A stretch of 64,000 bases of DNA from Macrosoma leucophasiata (lineage: Eukaryota > Arthropoda > Insecta > Lepidoptera > Hedylidae), in contig JAWQUS010000025.1 in assembly GCA_036365455.1 (NCBI GenBank), positions 25,394,001 through 25,458,000 on the forward strand. The letters are read 5' to 3'. The notes under the pieces were generated by a model. The model made no database searches and was not told the origin of the DNA. It saw nothing but the letters and a program-made list of their open reading frames with translations. This document shows positions 19,847 to 30,099 of the stretch, one piece after another. The position numbers were made by a program, and so were the translations under genes. Each line of letters begins with the position of its first letter. Positions within the stretch are counted from its first letter, which is position 1.

Positions 19847-20149
19847 TACCGGTGGTAGAGTGACGGAGCTCGCGGGTGTAGGCACCACCGCATTACCTAA
19901 TATACTTGCCGCTAAATGGTAGCGTTCAGCACTATCGGGTTCCGGTCAGGTGGCGTTGGCGGTCAGGTGGTGGTAATGTACGGTCCTGTAATTTCCGGCA
20001 CAGAGGCGTAACACCTTAGGCCTCAGGAGTGGTAACGCATCTGCATTTTGACCTTGGTCTTTGTATGGGTGTCTATAGGCTGCAGTCATCACTTAACGTC
20101 AATGTGAACTGCATGCATGTTTGCCACTTCAATTGCATTAAAAAAAAAT
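19847..20149 (+). mobile_element. SINE-A, young subfamily
   Basis: Head 'ttaccggtggtagag' with a small deletion. A short internal duplication ('caggtggcgttggcggtcagg') lies near 19946-19966. The tail is 'gcattaaaaaaaa'. Confidence 0.9.
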
Positions 20150-20339
20150 ATTGATATTCTTTATACACATCCTTTAATAGACGAGATTTTAAGCTTATGT
20201 TGGTGTGTGGAAAATGGGTTGTTTTATTGCTTTTAATTATGGAGAATATTTTTCTCAACACCATAGCTTTGGTGAATACCTTTTAATGCTTAATTATTTC
20301 TATAGAACTGTTTATATCTACATTTTTCCTTGTCATATT

Positions 20340-20545
20340 CTGTATAAATACAAATACGTCGATAACAATGGAACAAGCGCGATGCCAACATAAATACAGT
20401 CATCTATTCGATCATCGCGACCCGTGACCAGTCACGGGCAATTAGGTTAACTAACTGCGGACAAACGCGCGCAGTTTATAACACACATATTATACCTGCT
20501 CGCTTGCGTTTGAGTATTGTTCAGAGTAGTTTTGATAGCTTTCGC
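20340..20545 (+). repeat. Repeat H, copy 2
   Basis: Same block order as copy 1. It is preceded by a segment (20150-20340) also found before copy 3: 'gggttgttttattgctttt' corresponds to 'gggtcgttttattcatttt'. Confidence 0.85.
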
Positions 20546-21169
20546 TATTTACAGTAAATATTTACAAGAAAAATAACATTTAGTAAAGGAGATGTTGCAA
20601 AAATGTATGAACCTCCGGCCATGTATTGTACACAATATCATTAAACAGGCAAAATCAGTATAAAAACGTTTTTTACTGCATATTTTCACTTATTTAGCTT
20701 TGTTTGCAGTTACAAAACATTATTTGCAGTTAGAATTGCTACTCAAAACCAACATGGCGAATATGGGAGCGATGTCATTTTGACATTTTCATTTTTTGAA
20801 ATGTTTTTTGATTATACAGTACTTGGAGAAAAAAGTGATATTTTCTAAATACTATCGAAATAGATTGATCCCAAGCGTCGGCTGCATCGCCGCCATGTTG
20901 AACATAGTTGAAAATGATAAAATCGTTTGAATTAAATGTGGTTGTAACTCTAAAATATGTTCTTGATTAAATTAATTGTATTTTTTTCGGATTCTTCTTT
21001 AATTTACCCATTTTTTGAGGACGTGTACAAACCAGAGCCGAGCTCGCAACATCTCCTTTTAATATTGATATGCAATAGACACGTCCTTTATAAGACGATA
21101 GTGGAAATTGGGTCGTTTTATTCATTTTCATTATATATGTATATAAAAATCTATATTTTTTACATATTC
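20546..21169. other. Spacer between H copies 2 and 3
   Basis: Holds 'aaaggagatgttgc' at 20585-20598 and its reverse complement 'gcaacatctcctttta' at 21047-21062. The inverted pair brackets about 450 bp. No protein was recognised in the frames here. Confidence 0.5.
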
Positions 21170-21365
21170 TGTAGTTATAAATACAAATGCGTCTATAACA
21201 ATAAAACAGTACCTCTACAAACATAAATACAGTCATCCATTCGACCATCGCGACCCGTGACCAGTCACGGTCGGTTAGGTTGACTAACTGCGGGCAAACG
21301 CTCGCAGTTTATAACACTCTCATTATACCTGCTCGCTTGCATCCGGGAATTGTTCGGGGTGGTTT
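21170..21365 (+). repeat. Repeat H, copy 3
   Basis: Third copy in the same orientation. It diverges after 'cctgctcgcttgcatccgg'. Confidence 0.85.
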
Positions 21366-22039
21366 TAAGACAAGTTTTAATACACATGTAAAAAAATTGA
21401 AGTGGATTAGAATTTGAAAAGGTATGTAGGCAACACTATTGCAGCTTAGAAAATTTAAATTATATGCTTATAATATAGCTCATAATATTTTTATACACAT
21501 AGCACGTTCACAAGCTGATGTATCCTTTAGACATGTTTTAAATAAATTTCTAGAAAACGTCACATTAAAAAATAATCCGTGAGCCTCGGTTCCTTTTAAT
21601 TTAATAATTAGTAATTCAAAATCAACCAATTTTGGAGTTCATTTTAAAAAATCTAATAAGTTTAATATACCTGTGATAAACCGTAGACAGACAGACGGAC
21701 ATGACGAAACTATAAGAGTTCCATGTTTACTACGAAATCCTAAAAAGGGATAGGCAGGGATAAACGCATAGAAGGCTAATAAGAAGGCTGAAATAGAGTC
21801 ATACCTTGATAATTACGACTCGTGTCCCAACACTTCCAACCCTCACGACCCAAGTGCATCAGTAGATCCTGCTATCACTGAACTAAAGAAGCACTTAGAG
21901 GTACAAAGTGTTGAAAAAATCAACGACTATTAGTGCCACTATTAGCGCCATCTCTGATTGATGTGTTAATCTGACTCTACGAGTATTATAGACTAGTTTA
22001 TTAGAGAAACACTAGGTGGTACCACAATCGTCATAGTTG
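21366..22039. other. Unassigned DNA with a K-like end
   Basis: Positions 21675-21750 ('gtagacagacagacgg', 'actataagagttcc') resemble the gacagacag side of K-type repeats. Confidence 0.45.
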
Positions 22040-23090
22040 AGTTGGAGGGGATTGTCAAAAAAGAGCTATTCAAGGGATGGATACTGGTGATGAGATACAC
22101 ACATTCCGGTTCGTGCGCTCGTCTCGAACGCACGCTTCCATTGTTCGCGCTCTCCCTTCAGGCAGAGCGTTATCGCGAGTGCTATTATTCTTGTGATTCG
22201 GCGAATCGCCGCCCTAATTACCAATAACGACGGTCAGTCCTTTGACCGACCGCCGTGTTTCGTGGAATTAGGGTTTATCCCGTTTCTACCAATACCGAAG
22301 TTTCGTCATGTTGGCCCCCTCAGGGCAAGTCGGCTAAAACTTAACAGTGCCAACGAAACCGACTAAACGAAGACCCGTGACGTTGCTGCGCCCTTCAGGC
22401 TAAAGCGAAATCGGAAGTGTACGGTTAGAACAGAGGCATTTGGAGTGATCCCATAGTCTCTGCCGTACAAGTACTGACAGACAGACGTTACCTTAGGGCC
22501 CCTCGGCACATTAAGATTTGCTGAGAGCGATACAAGCTTAGGGCTCACCAATAGGACACACCCTCCTCGCCTATCCCGGCGAGCAGGAAATCTCACCTCA
22601 CACACTCCCGGGGTGTCCCACCCGGGAGGTAGGGATAATACCCCGCGTGTAATTTATAGGCGCGTCTAAGCATGCCCCGTGTTTGTTGTGGGTTCTTCCC
22701 AGGGAACGTGTTCGATAACTGAACCCTCTGCGTTTCGTTTCGTGCGTTTTTAGGTCGAGATAGGGATAAAAACCACCAAGTCCGCAAACAGGCGCGACCA
22801 TTTACCCCATTTCGCTGAGTCCTTTCCTCCCCAGACAACATGTCTGAGGAGAAAAAGAAGTATGAGGCAGCTTTTGCCATCCTGCTGAAAAGCAGCAAAA
22901 TTAACTCAAAATTCACCCGTATTATGCAGGAGTTACCGGACCCCTGCCCGGCGGATTCCTTGAATCCATTTGTGAGGGCTCAAAACTCCCAAAGTTCCGC
23001 TCGCGATCCCCGCGCTCTCGATCGTCCACCCAGGGCCGCTCTGCCTCGGACCTTTCGGAGTCCGTTTGTTCTCCGGATTAAAAAAAAATA
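22040..23090 (+). mobile_element. 5' end of a non-LTR retrotransposon (5' UTR plus ORF1 start)
   Basis: A block of about 1 kb, richer in G/C than its surroundings, ends at a 9-base A-run (23082-23090). It contains a long non-coding leader and then an ORF whose N-terminus is rich in charged residues. A retroelement 5' end stopping at an A-run suggests priming from an internal A tract of the RNA. No TSD was confirmed, so the left boundary is a guess. Confidence 0.55.
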
Positions 23091-23106
23091 TATAGAGCTT
23101 AATTAG
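22840..23106 (+). pseudogene. ORF1-like N-terminal fragment of a LINE
   Basis: The ATG at 22840 (caacatgtc context) opens 88 codons. The N-terminus is MSEEKKKYEAAF, followed by a basic and serine-rich stretch. In the next frame, the DNA from about 22995 would encode an RS-rich segment (RSRSPRSRSS) ending SVCSPD and then a stop at the A-run. This implies one frameshift and a natural continuation into a lysine run. LINE ORF1 proteins often have such basic, disordered N-termini, but I see no zinc knuckle or RRM. The assignment rests on context: the GC-rich leader, the A-run and the absence of introns. Alternative: a processed pseudogene of an unknown host gene. Confidence 0.4.
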
Positions 23107-23845
23107 TGCCGGTGGTTTGTAAAGTTTCAGTTGCTCGAATACTTACATTGTTGCCCCTAACATTTATAATTACAAGGTATTGAAAAGTCATGTCGAAACC
23201 GACAGTTAGTTACTGTCATAATAATATTAACACTTTCTTTTCTTGACTTTTCCTCTTAACGCATTAGAATCGCTTCAAGACTTTGCTTTTCAACATTACA
23301 AAGAAACCTAAATCTATCCGATTCATAAAATGTCAAAAAGGACAATAGACTTTGTCCAGAAATAACTAAATCCAACAATGCCAATCCAATCCTAGTAATA
23401 CTTAACGCTCTCATAACAAAGGGTTTAGGAATAATTCTAGCCGAGAAAGCTTTGGATGTAAAACCTCTCAACTTCAGATTGAAATAATGTCGCCACCTTA
23501 CCTCTTTTATCCGGTCGGGTAGCATTGCACGGCGCTATAATTTTCGACACACGCATCGCATGCAACACACGTAATACATCTACGAGTACATAGAAATCTC
23601 TGGTAGGTGTGTATCATGTTTGTAGATGTTAATAGGCTACAGTATTATTTACCATCTGTGTAAAATGTATGCTTCTTTGCCACTTCAGTACATAAAAATA
23701 AGGTTTTTAAAAGACATTTCTTCATTTATATACTTTGCACATAAATAAAATCGTAGGAGTGGTAATGCACAAATGTGGGTCTGGATTTGTGGATCTATAG
23801 ATTGCAGTATTCAAATACTATATCATAATAATAGAAACTCATTAT
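23107..23845. other. Unassigned DNA with degraded SINE-A pieces
   Basis: Positions 23605-23700 ('gatgttaataggctacag', 'gccacttcagtacataaa') and 23755-23830 are degraded plus-strand SINE-A 3' pieces. An 89-codon minus ORF (23256-23525) has no recognisable domain; I do not call it a gene. Confidence 0.5.
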
Positions 23846-24186
23846 ACGTCCCACTGCTGGGCATAAGTCTCTCCCCTTTTTGGGGGGAGGCCTGGAGCAT
23901 ACTCCACCATGCTGCTCCGCTGATTAGTAGAGATACGGGTTAGTGGCCAACCCGCTGTCGGATGTTTTCGAACCGCCCATAAGGCCTCCGACAAGGTTTA
24001 ACGACTGCTATCTTTCGATAGCAACCGGGACCGACGGCTTAACGTAGGTACCCTCCGAAGCACCGAAACGCGCATTTTAATTTGCCACTAGCGGTCACCC
24101 ATCACACACCCGACCGCGCCCGCAATGCTTGACCGAGTAGATCGCTTATGATCTACACCAGCCGCGAAGACATGCGGGCTTCCAAA
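23846..24186 (-). mobile_element. SINE-E, 5S rRNA-derived head, minus strand
   Basis: The reverse complement begins 'gcccgcatgtcttcgcggc'. It then has a 5S-like internal promoter region: 'ggtcaagc', 'gcgggcgcggtc' and 'gatgggtgaccgc'. The 3' end is 'gcccagcagtgggacgta', a common LINE-type tail. This order (5S head, body, LINE-like tail) fits the SINE3 class. Confidence 0.82.
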
Positions 24187-24555
24187 AAACCATAAAAAGC
24201 TTTAAATTATCTACCCAACAGTAAGAAGTAGACAAAGAAAGTAATCCGTCCATATCAACACTCTAAAACTCCGTTATATTAACGCTACTAATCTGAGTCT
24301 ACAAAGGTGAACAACCTGCACCAACAAAAGCTTATATGTTATTCCAACCTATGAGCCGAGCACCGATAAACAAGATACGAGGTGCACTCAACATTAATTA
24401 TTCAGTTCAAAACTTGGTGTCTTTGTTTCAGTGCAATTAGCCCAAATTGTTCCAAGACGTAACGGGAAATTCAGAAGCGAGCGTTGATGCACTCCGTGTA
24501 TAGGCTGATTGCAGACTGAGTCACTGACACAATTTTTTGTCAGCGAAGTTAAAGT
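24187..24555. other. Unassigned DNA upstream of an RT fragment
   Basis: On the minus strand this region follows the reverse-transcriptase fragment and may hold more of the same LINE, but I could not read conserved motifs in it. Confidence 0.35.
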
Positions 24556-24745
24556 CTAGCAGGTGTAATATGAATCTCCTGTACTGTTATCCGCATAGCA
24601 ATGAAAATTGTGGTTTTTCCACAACATGTCATTGATGTGCAGAAGAAAGAGTGTGGGACACACAGAGCCTTGCGGCGTACCAGGGTCAATAAGTTATCTG
24701 TCTGAGCACTGGCTGTTAACTAGGAACTGTAAACAATGGTCTCTT
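24556..24745 (-). pseudogene. Reverse transcriptase palm fragment of a CR1/Jockey-group LINE
   Basis: One minus-strand frame reads a block matching RT motif B (TPQGSVCPTLF), then HINDML, then the catalytic motif as YADN followed by STGDSYY, and stops at TAG (24556-24558). Upstream, DHCLQFLVNSQCSDR continues in the same frame, broken by an internal stop. The usual catalytic motif is YADD; the second aspartate reads as asparagine here. Such RTs synthesise cDNA at a nicked target. The stops and altered active site make this dead. The order and wording of the motifs suit the CR1/Jockey group, the same kind of element as LINE-R, whose C-terminus is at 41066-41283. Confidence 0.82.
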
Positions 24746-24844
24746 ACTTCGATTGGCAGGATAGCCTACCAGGCTAGAGATTAAAAGTGAAGCCTAGGTT
24801 CGGATCCTCTACTGACCGGCGGGCGGCATAGCTCATTACGGTAA

Positions 24845-25110
24845 CCCAACACCCGACCAGCACCGCCTCGTTTTCCATCCATTGTCAATGGATGGTCCAC
24901 GGGCGAACGACGCTATGTTACTTGTGAACCACTCGCGGGCCACTCGCAAACGGCGCGCGGTCCACTTGGAGACAGCGCGTTGGCAATGCAAAGTCAAGGC
25001 AAGACCAGCTAGTGGTCCACACGACGGCTTGCAGTCCAGGGGATACGGAGCGGAGTTGTAGTAATGACCGCAGACCGCTCGAGGCGTTCGGGCGCTGGTC
25101 GGGTGCCGGG
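24845..25110. mobile_element. Candidate DNA transposon/MITE, 17-bp TIRs
   Basis: 'cccaacacccgaccagc' at the left and its reverse complement with two mismatches at 25094-25110. The interior is GC-rich, with repeated 'ccactcgc' and 'ggtccac' strings and no coding motif. The TSD is unclear. Confidence 0.6.
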
Positions 25111-25198
25111 AGCCCAAAGTGAACTATGACCTTTAATCGGCTCTTCCTGGCTTCTAATGTAGTAGTTTTGTACTCCTCTACTATTGCGAGCTGTGCCG

Positions 25199-25340
25199 AT
25201 TTTTTTTTTATGTTATAGGATTGACAGACAAGCAGACTGGCCACCTGATGGAAAGTGGTTACCGTCACCTAAGAACAACATTTGCAACACCAGAGAAGTT
25301 GTCAGCGCGCTGCCAGCCCTGAAGGACTCTTTTGACGCCA
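25199..25340 (-). mobile_element. LINE-R 3' end
   Basis: The reverse complement reads 'gagtccttcagggctggc', then 'gttgcaaatgtt', 'ggtgacggtaaccac', 'ccatcaggtggcc' and a final 'ataacataaaaaaaa'. It matches the 3' end of 41066-41349. Confidence 0.85.
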
Positions 25341-26457
25341 GTTTTGAAGAACCCCATATTATTAATGAAATATTTTCCTTGTTTCTCAGTTAGTCACTAC
25401 CCTTATTACATACGTGTAATTAGGTGTAAGCAGCAGTGCATATTCGTGAGGTGCATTTTAGTCTTCAAATCGGAGGAAGTTTTTAATTCGGTTGTATTGT
25501 TTTTATGTTTCTACAGCTAAACATATTTTGTGAATTAAAAAATATACTCGTATATTTTAATGAAAAATTACTCCCTTTGTATGTAGGTATAACACTTGCT
25601 ATAAATGTAAATGTAATTCATAAAAGTTTGACAAAGTTTCAACTAAGTATATTCGAAAGAAATGGCTATGACGTACGGGAAGACAGACGGTCAGACAGAC
25701 AAACAGACGCAAATAATCTATAAGGGTTCCGTTTTATGTCATTCGGTCACGGGACCCTAAAATAAAAGTGAAAAGCAAACTACGGTTAGAAAAACGATCA
25801 ACCTCCAAAACAAGGGGTTGTTTAAGGGTCGAATTTCGTAAAATCTCTTCTTAGTCAGCACGTTCGTACGAAACGGCTTGACCGACCATCATGAAATTTT
25901 GTGTGTATAAAAGGTAGGTATGAGAATCGGCTGTAGTCAAGTCTAGTAGTATTTTTATGAACCTAAATGGTAAGGGTGGCCCACTTCAACTTTTTTTTCT
26001 TATTTTTGCGACAATTGTTTTATTTTTATTTTTTGAAGATATGGCATAAGAAAATACACCAACCATTTTTTTGTTCAATAGCGATATTAGTATTATCACT
26101 CTTAGCTCCCGAGAAAAATATGACAATTAGTTTTAATTGTTCATTAGCTGCCGGCGGTCTCCCATATCTTAACCGTTCTATTAGGCGATACGAAGTTCGT
26201 CGGGACATCTAGTAAACATTTAATCTAAACATATAAAACAGTACAATCCGCGAGTCTGTACATTGTATATAGTTACGAAAAACCAATTGGGGGCGATGTT
26301 AAAATAGTATAAGAACACTTTTCAATGATTTTTAAATTTTTTGTCTGTTTGTTTGTCTACTGACACTGGACGGATTCGAATGAAACTTTTTGTGGTGTAT
26401 AGATACTAAGCCTGGCCAACATTTAGGCTACTTTTAACTGCGGGAAAATCACTAATT
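25341..26457. other. Spacer with K-like and Helitron-like remnants
   Basis: Positions 25640-25765 resemble a K-type end (gacagacag, 'aagggttccgtttt'). Positions 26150-26215 end 'gacatctag|t', reminiscent of a Helitron terminus. A 60-81 codon frame overlaps on both strands at 25967-26212 without motifs. Confidence 0.45.
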
Positions 26458-26571
26458 TCCACAGGAATCTCTATATTTCATTTCATTTTCCTATACAAAT
26501 AGTCCGTATCTATCAAACCTTTTACACATTATTTCATTGTGAGGCAATACGAAGTTTGCCGAAACAGCTAT
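26458..26571 (+). mobile_element. Helitron 3' fragment
   Basis: 'atacaaatagtccgta...gaggcaatacgaagtttgcc' (in part) matches the right half of 6170-6437. The terminal CTAG is mutated (acagctatt). Confidence 0.7.
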
Positions 26572-26944
26572 TTAAAAATATAACGTATTAAATGTACCAT
26601 GTATAAATATTTTTATAAAATTTAAACGCTTCCTTACTTTAAATCCGTTTTTCGTAAAAAGAACATCCCTGCGGAACCACAATATCCATCTTACGGTATG
26701 CAGTGACAGACACCATAAATCAAGAATACCGCGACCCGTCCACAAAGACGAGCACTTTATTCCATTGAATACCCTCTAAGAGCTTCCTTCACTGCATCGA
26801 CTGTGACGTCACTCCATCTGAATAACGGATTATTGGAATGTTCGAGAATGGAATATTAACCTGGCACGTGACGTAGGGGATATGTTGGATAGTGTAAATT
26901 CCCTTTTTCTTTTTTGAATATTTCGGCAGTGTTTTATTTTTTGA

Positions 26945-27080
26945 TATTCAAACACTGTGAACAGTGCTTACGAAGGCAGTGTGCAGCAGTGATAACGCTT
27001 TACGAAATCGAAACTAGCCGACTGTCTTTTTTGTATGTAGGCTCGTCGTACAATATTACTTACTGGGTATTGTAAGTGTA
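26945..27080 (+). repeat. Repeat P, copy 1
   Basis: 'gaaggcagtgtgcagcagtg', 'aaactagccga' and 'ggctcgtcg' recur in order at 35597-35715, 8.6 kb away. The class is unknown. Confidence 0.65.
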
Positions 27081-27335
27081 CGACTGGAATAATTCACCGT
27101 AAGGGTATATTAGTAAGAAACAGCTTTTATTTTTGTTTTATATGATAAGCACGCACGACGACCCAATGTATTGAAATGTATATCTAGATTAGGTATTGAG
27201 ACATTGATGTACCCTGACATGAACATGGCAGTAAAAAGTACAGTACACACAAACAATTAAATTCAAAAGAAATGTTAATGGTAATACATAATAAAAATGG
27301 TGCGCATTTTAATTAAATTGCTATATTTCTAACGT
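27081..27335. other. Unassigned spacer
   Basis: AT-rich. Nothing was recognised. Confidence 0.35.
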
Positions 27336-27521
27336 AACTTCACGCCTGTAATCCCCGAAGGAGTAGGCAGAGGTAAATGCATGCATTCAAGCATACATGC
27401 AGACACCGACGATTCGCCGGTTACGTTTTGGCCCATGTAACAGATGTTGAGCCTGTTGACATCTCCGGACACATTACCAAACTTTGAGGTACTGGAAAAT
27501 TGAAAAATCCCAAATAGAACC
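27336..27521 (-). mobile_element. SINE-B, 5' truncated, minus strand
   Basis: The 3' end 'aacgtaacttcacgcctg' through 'caaactttgaggtactgg' is present, but the tRNA-like head is missing. Confidence 0.85.
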
Positions 27522-27529
27522 CATCCCAA

Positions 27530-27615
27530 ATATTTTGTTTGTTTTTGACGTGTCATAAGAGGTGCCTGTCACCCTAAATGAATAAATGAGTTTGTGATTC
27601 TGATTGTGATTCTTG
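27530..27615 (+). mobile_element. LINE-Q 3' end
   Basis: 'ttgtttttgacgtgtcataag' (in part), 'aatgaataaatgagtt' and a terminal (gattct)n-type run match 48220-48310. Ends like this are typical of non-LTR elements. Confidence 0.7.
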
Positions 27616-27719
27616 AACCCAAGGCTCTAACGCAGCAATAAGAGGACTGCTACGACCACACTGTAATGTATCCTAGCAGTGAAAGTCTGTACACATGTCA
27701 TGTATTAAACAAAATAATT

Positions 27720-28240
27720 AAAACAAAATTGTTTTATATTATTTCGCATTAACACATGCTTTTGAAATATATTTTATTTTTAAAGAAAAATGGAAAGAAA
27801 AAATTGACTTCTGCTGCTTTCTGCTTTGATTGCTTTATGGTAGCAGCAGCGCCATCCCAGTAGGCCGCGAGTTCGAGTCTCGCCTGAAGTCAAATTTTTC
27901 TTTCCATTTTTCTTTAAAAATAAAATATATTTCACAAGCATGTGTTAATGCGAAATAATATAAAACAATTATTAAGGGTAAAAGCGACTTCTTTACGATA
28001 TTCACTAAACTGAAAAGTCTATTATATCGGTTGCCTAACTAGCATAGTTGGTAATAGATGGCGCTGCTGCTACCTTAAAGCAATGCAACAGATGTGAAGG
28101 AAAGATTTGACAAATCGGGCAGGACTTCAGTAACTCAATTGGAAGAGCGGCTTGACTAGATTCCCAGTAGGCCGCGAGTTCGAGTCTCGCCTGAAGTCAA
28201 ATTTTTCTTTCCATTTTTCCTTTAAAAATAAAACAAAATT
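27720..28240 (+). mobile_element. D element 3, composite, with 11-bp TSD
   Basis: The TSD 'aaaacaaaatt' is at 27720-27730 and 28230-28240. In order: an inverted tail; an inverted body piece ('tttatggtagcagcagcgcc'); the 3' half of the tRNA-like sequence (27862-27896); a forward tail ('caagcatgtgttaatgcg'); a full body; a complete tRNA-like sequence; and a tail. It is therefore a rearranged dimer inserted in one event. Confidence 0.88.
28124..28197 (+). pseudogene. tRNA-like sequence in D element 3
   Basis: 74 nt with acceptor stem acttcag/ctgaagt and T arm gcgag-ttcgagt-ctcgc. The D stem has one change (aactc) and the anticodon stem has ctt for ctg. Confidence 0.78.
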
Positions 28241-28494
28241 ACTTACCAATTACATCTACTCAACGTAACACATTACACAATACGATGTTACAATTTAATA
28301 AACTATAAAATAAATTATATGGAAATGGGCCATACCCGGTTTACGAGGGTATACATAAACTTGAATAAGCTTACATTATAGTACCTGCATGGTTGTAAAG
28401 GATGCAGTCATTAATAATATTTTGTGTGTCATAAAATCTCTTATGAAATTGAAAAGGGTCTCGGTGAATTTCGGCATGTTTATTATAAACTAGC
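28241..28494. other. Unassigned spacer
   Basis: AT-rich. Nothing was recognised. Confidence 0.35.
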
Positions 28495-28660
28495 TGACCC
28501 GGCAAACTTCGTATTGCCTCGGAATTAAATAATGTGTGGGAAAATGAGATTGTGGTTTTTACTATTTCCCTTCAATTTTTTTCATATTTTCTTACCTTTT
28601 AAACCTTTCTTGGACTTCCAAACATCATTCAAAATCAAAATTAGCCAAATTGTTGAGAGA
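28495..28660 (-). mobile_element. Helitron 3' fragment, minus strand
   Basis: 'ctagctgacccggcaaactt' is the reversed Helitron terminus. Homology ends at 'attagccaaattg', so the 5' end is lost. Confidence 0.8.
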
Positions 28661-28892
28661 GACACTTATGACTTCGGCAGCTCTGTTGAGAGAGTGGCTG
28701 AATTAGAGATCCAAGCGGTCCCGGTTCATGTCCCACCTGCAATATTTTTTCAATTTTCTTCAAATAATTCACTTCCATGATACGTCTTATTGAGAAATAT
28801 AAAATTAATTAGTATTCCTCTTTTATCTTATTGAAAAATATAAAATTAATTAGTATTCCTCTGTACATTTTTATTCTTAAGTTGTTATGTTT
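28661..28892. other. Spacer with a short direct duplication
   Basis: 'aaaaatataaaattaattag' followed by 'tattcctct' occurs twice in tandem (28795-28821 and 28834-28862), a duplication of about 40 bp. Confidence 0.7.
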
Positions 28893-29236
28893 TTGAAGCG
28901 CGCATGGTCCCGCGGCTGGTATAGATCGTAAGCGATCTACTTGGTTAAGCGATACGGGGGCGGTCGGGTGTGTGATGGATGACCGCAAGTGGCAAATTAA
29001 AATGCACGTTCCGTGATTCGGAGGGCACGTCAAGCCGTCGGTCCCAGTTGCTATCGATAGATAGCAGTCGTTAAACCTTGTCGGAGGCCTTATGGGGCGG
29101 TCTGAAAACATCTGACAGCGGGTTGGCCTCTAACCCGTATCTCCACCAACCCGCATTGGAGGAGCGTGGTGGAGTAAGCTACAGGCCTCCCTCCAAAAAG
29201 AGGACAAACTCGTGCCCAGCAGTGGGACGTAAAATG
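28893..29236 (+). mobile_element. SINE-E, plus strand
   Basis: 5' 'cgcggctggtatagatcg', then the 5S-like block 'ggttaagcgatac', 'gggcggtcggg' and 'gatggatgaccgc'. Then 'aaaccttgtcggaggcc' and the 3' 'gcccagcagtgggacgta' with an att-type microsatellite tail. This is the clearest 5S-like copy in the window. Confidence 0.85.
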
Positions 29237-29249
29237 GGTTGCCATTATT

Positions 29250-29305
29250 ATTATAGTTATTACGGGGCCATCTAATTGGAACACGATAGTGCTGAACGAA
29301 CTCTA
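29250..29305 (-). mobile_element. SINE-A fragment, older subfamily
   Basis: 'tagttattacggggccatc' and 'gaacacgatagtgctgaac' only. Confidence 0.65.
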
Positions 29306-29943
29306 ACATCCGTAGAAACCTAGCTTTAACAAGTGAAACCAAACCAACACACAAAACAAATATAATTATATATTTAAGGGTAGAGATTTTACACGCATCC
29401 GATATAATAATTTTCAATTACCCTCGTAAAGTATTAATCTACAAAATAAACCCACCTAAATATAAATTAAGGATATCATTGAATCCAGTATACATTTGGC
29501 TCATAACATAAGTCAAGCGAAATTAGCAAATGCAGAGGCAAAATAAAGCTGAAACTCGCAAAGCCATAAATTCTAGTTTTACCGACTGTGATATAGTAAA
29601 TACATACTGGGCACTAAATTTGGATAAGGCTTCGTAATTGTATTTGTTTTTAATTAAGTTGGAAAAGGTCCTAATTTTCAGTCTGTAATTTTTTACCAAG
29701 TGGGGTGAAGCAAAAAGAGTTTAAATATGAGAGATACTGAAAATATATTTGCGTTGTCGCTATTTTTTAATGATTTAAATAATTTGGTCATTGGGCACCT
29801 TAATATGAAAACCATACCCATGGCGGACACAAACGAAGTATAGCAGAGTGTATTGATATATGGCTATGATTTACAATTTTATTAGTCATATTAATGTAAA
29901 TCGAAATATTACAGAAAAATTAAAATGCAAATTCTTTAAAACA
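29306..29943. other. Unassigned AT-rich DNA
   Basis: No repeat copy or coding frame was recognised. Confidence 0.4.
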
Positions 29944-30099
29944 TTTTGACGTGACAACGTCTTAAATTAGGTTGCGGCTCGGAGTCACTCATGAAAAAGT
30001 GTAACGCCCGGTAACGTAACAATGAGTCACCGAACGAGAGAGAGGCCTGCCGGACCGGCGAATGCCTTTCTACCGAGAAAAAGACGTTGTCACGTAAAA
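29944..30099. mobile_element. Candidate MITE, about 19-bp TIRs
   Basis: 'ttttgacgtgacaacgtctt' (29944-29963) and inverted 'aagacgttgtcacgtaaaa' (30081-30099) bound 156 bp containing 'ggcctgccggaccggcg'. The arms differ by one inserted base. The TSD is not resolved and the superfamily is unknown. Confidence 0.72.

Noticed and set aside
23256..23525. 89-codon minus-strand ORF as a host exon
   Set aside because: No recognised domain, no splice-site support and average composition. It cannot be told from chance.
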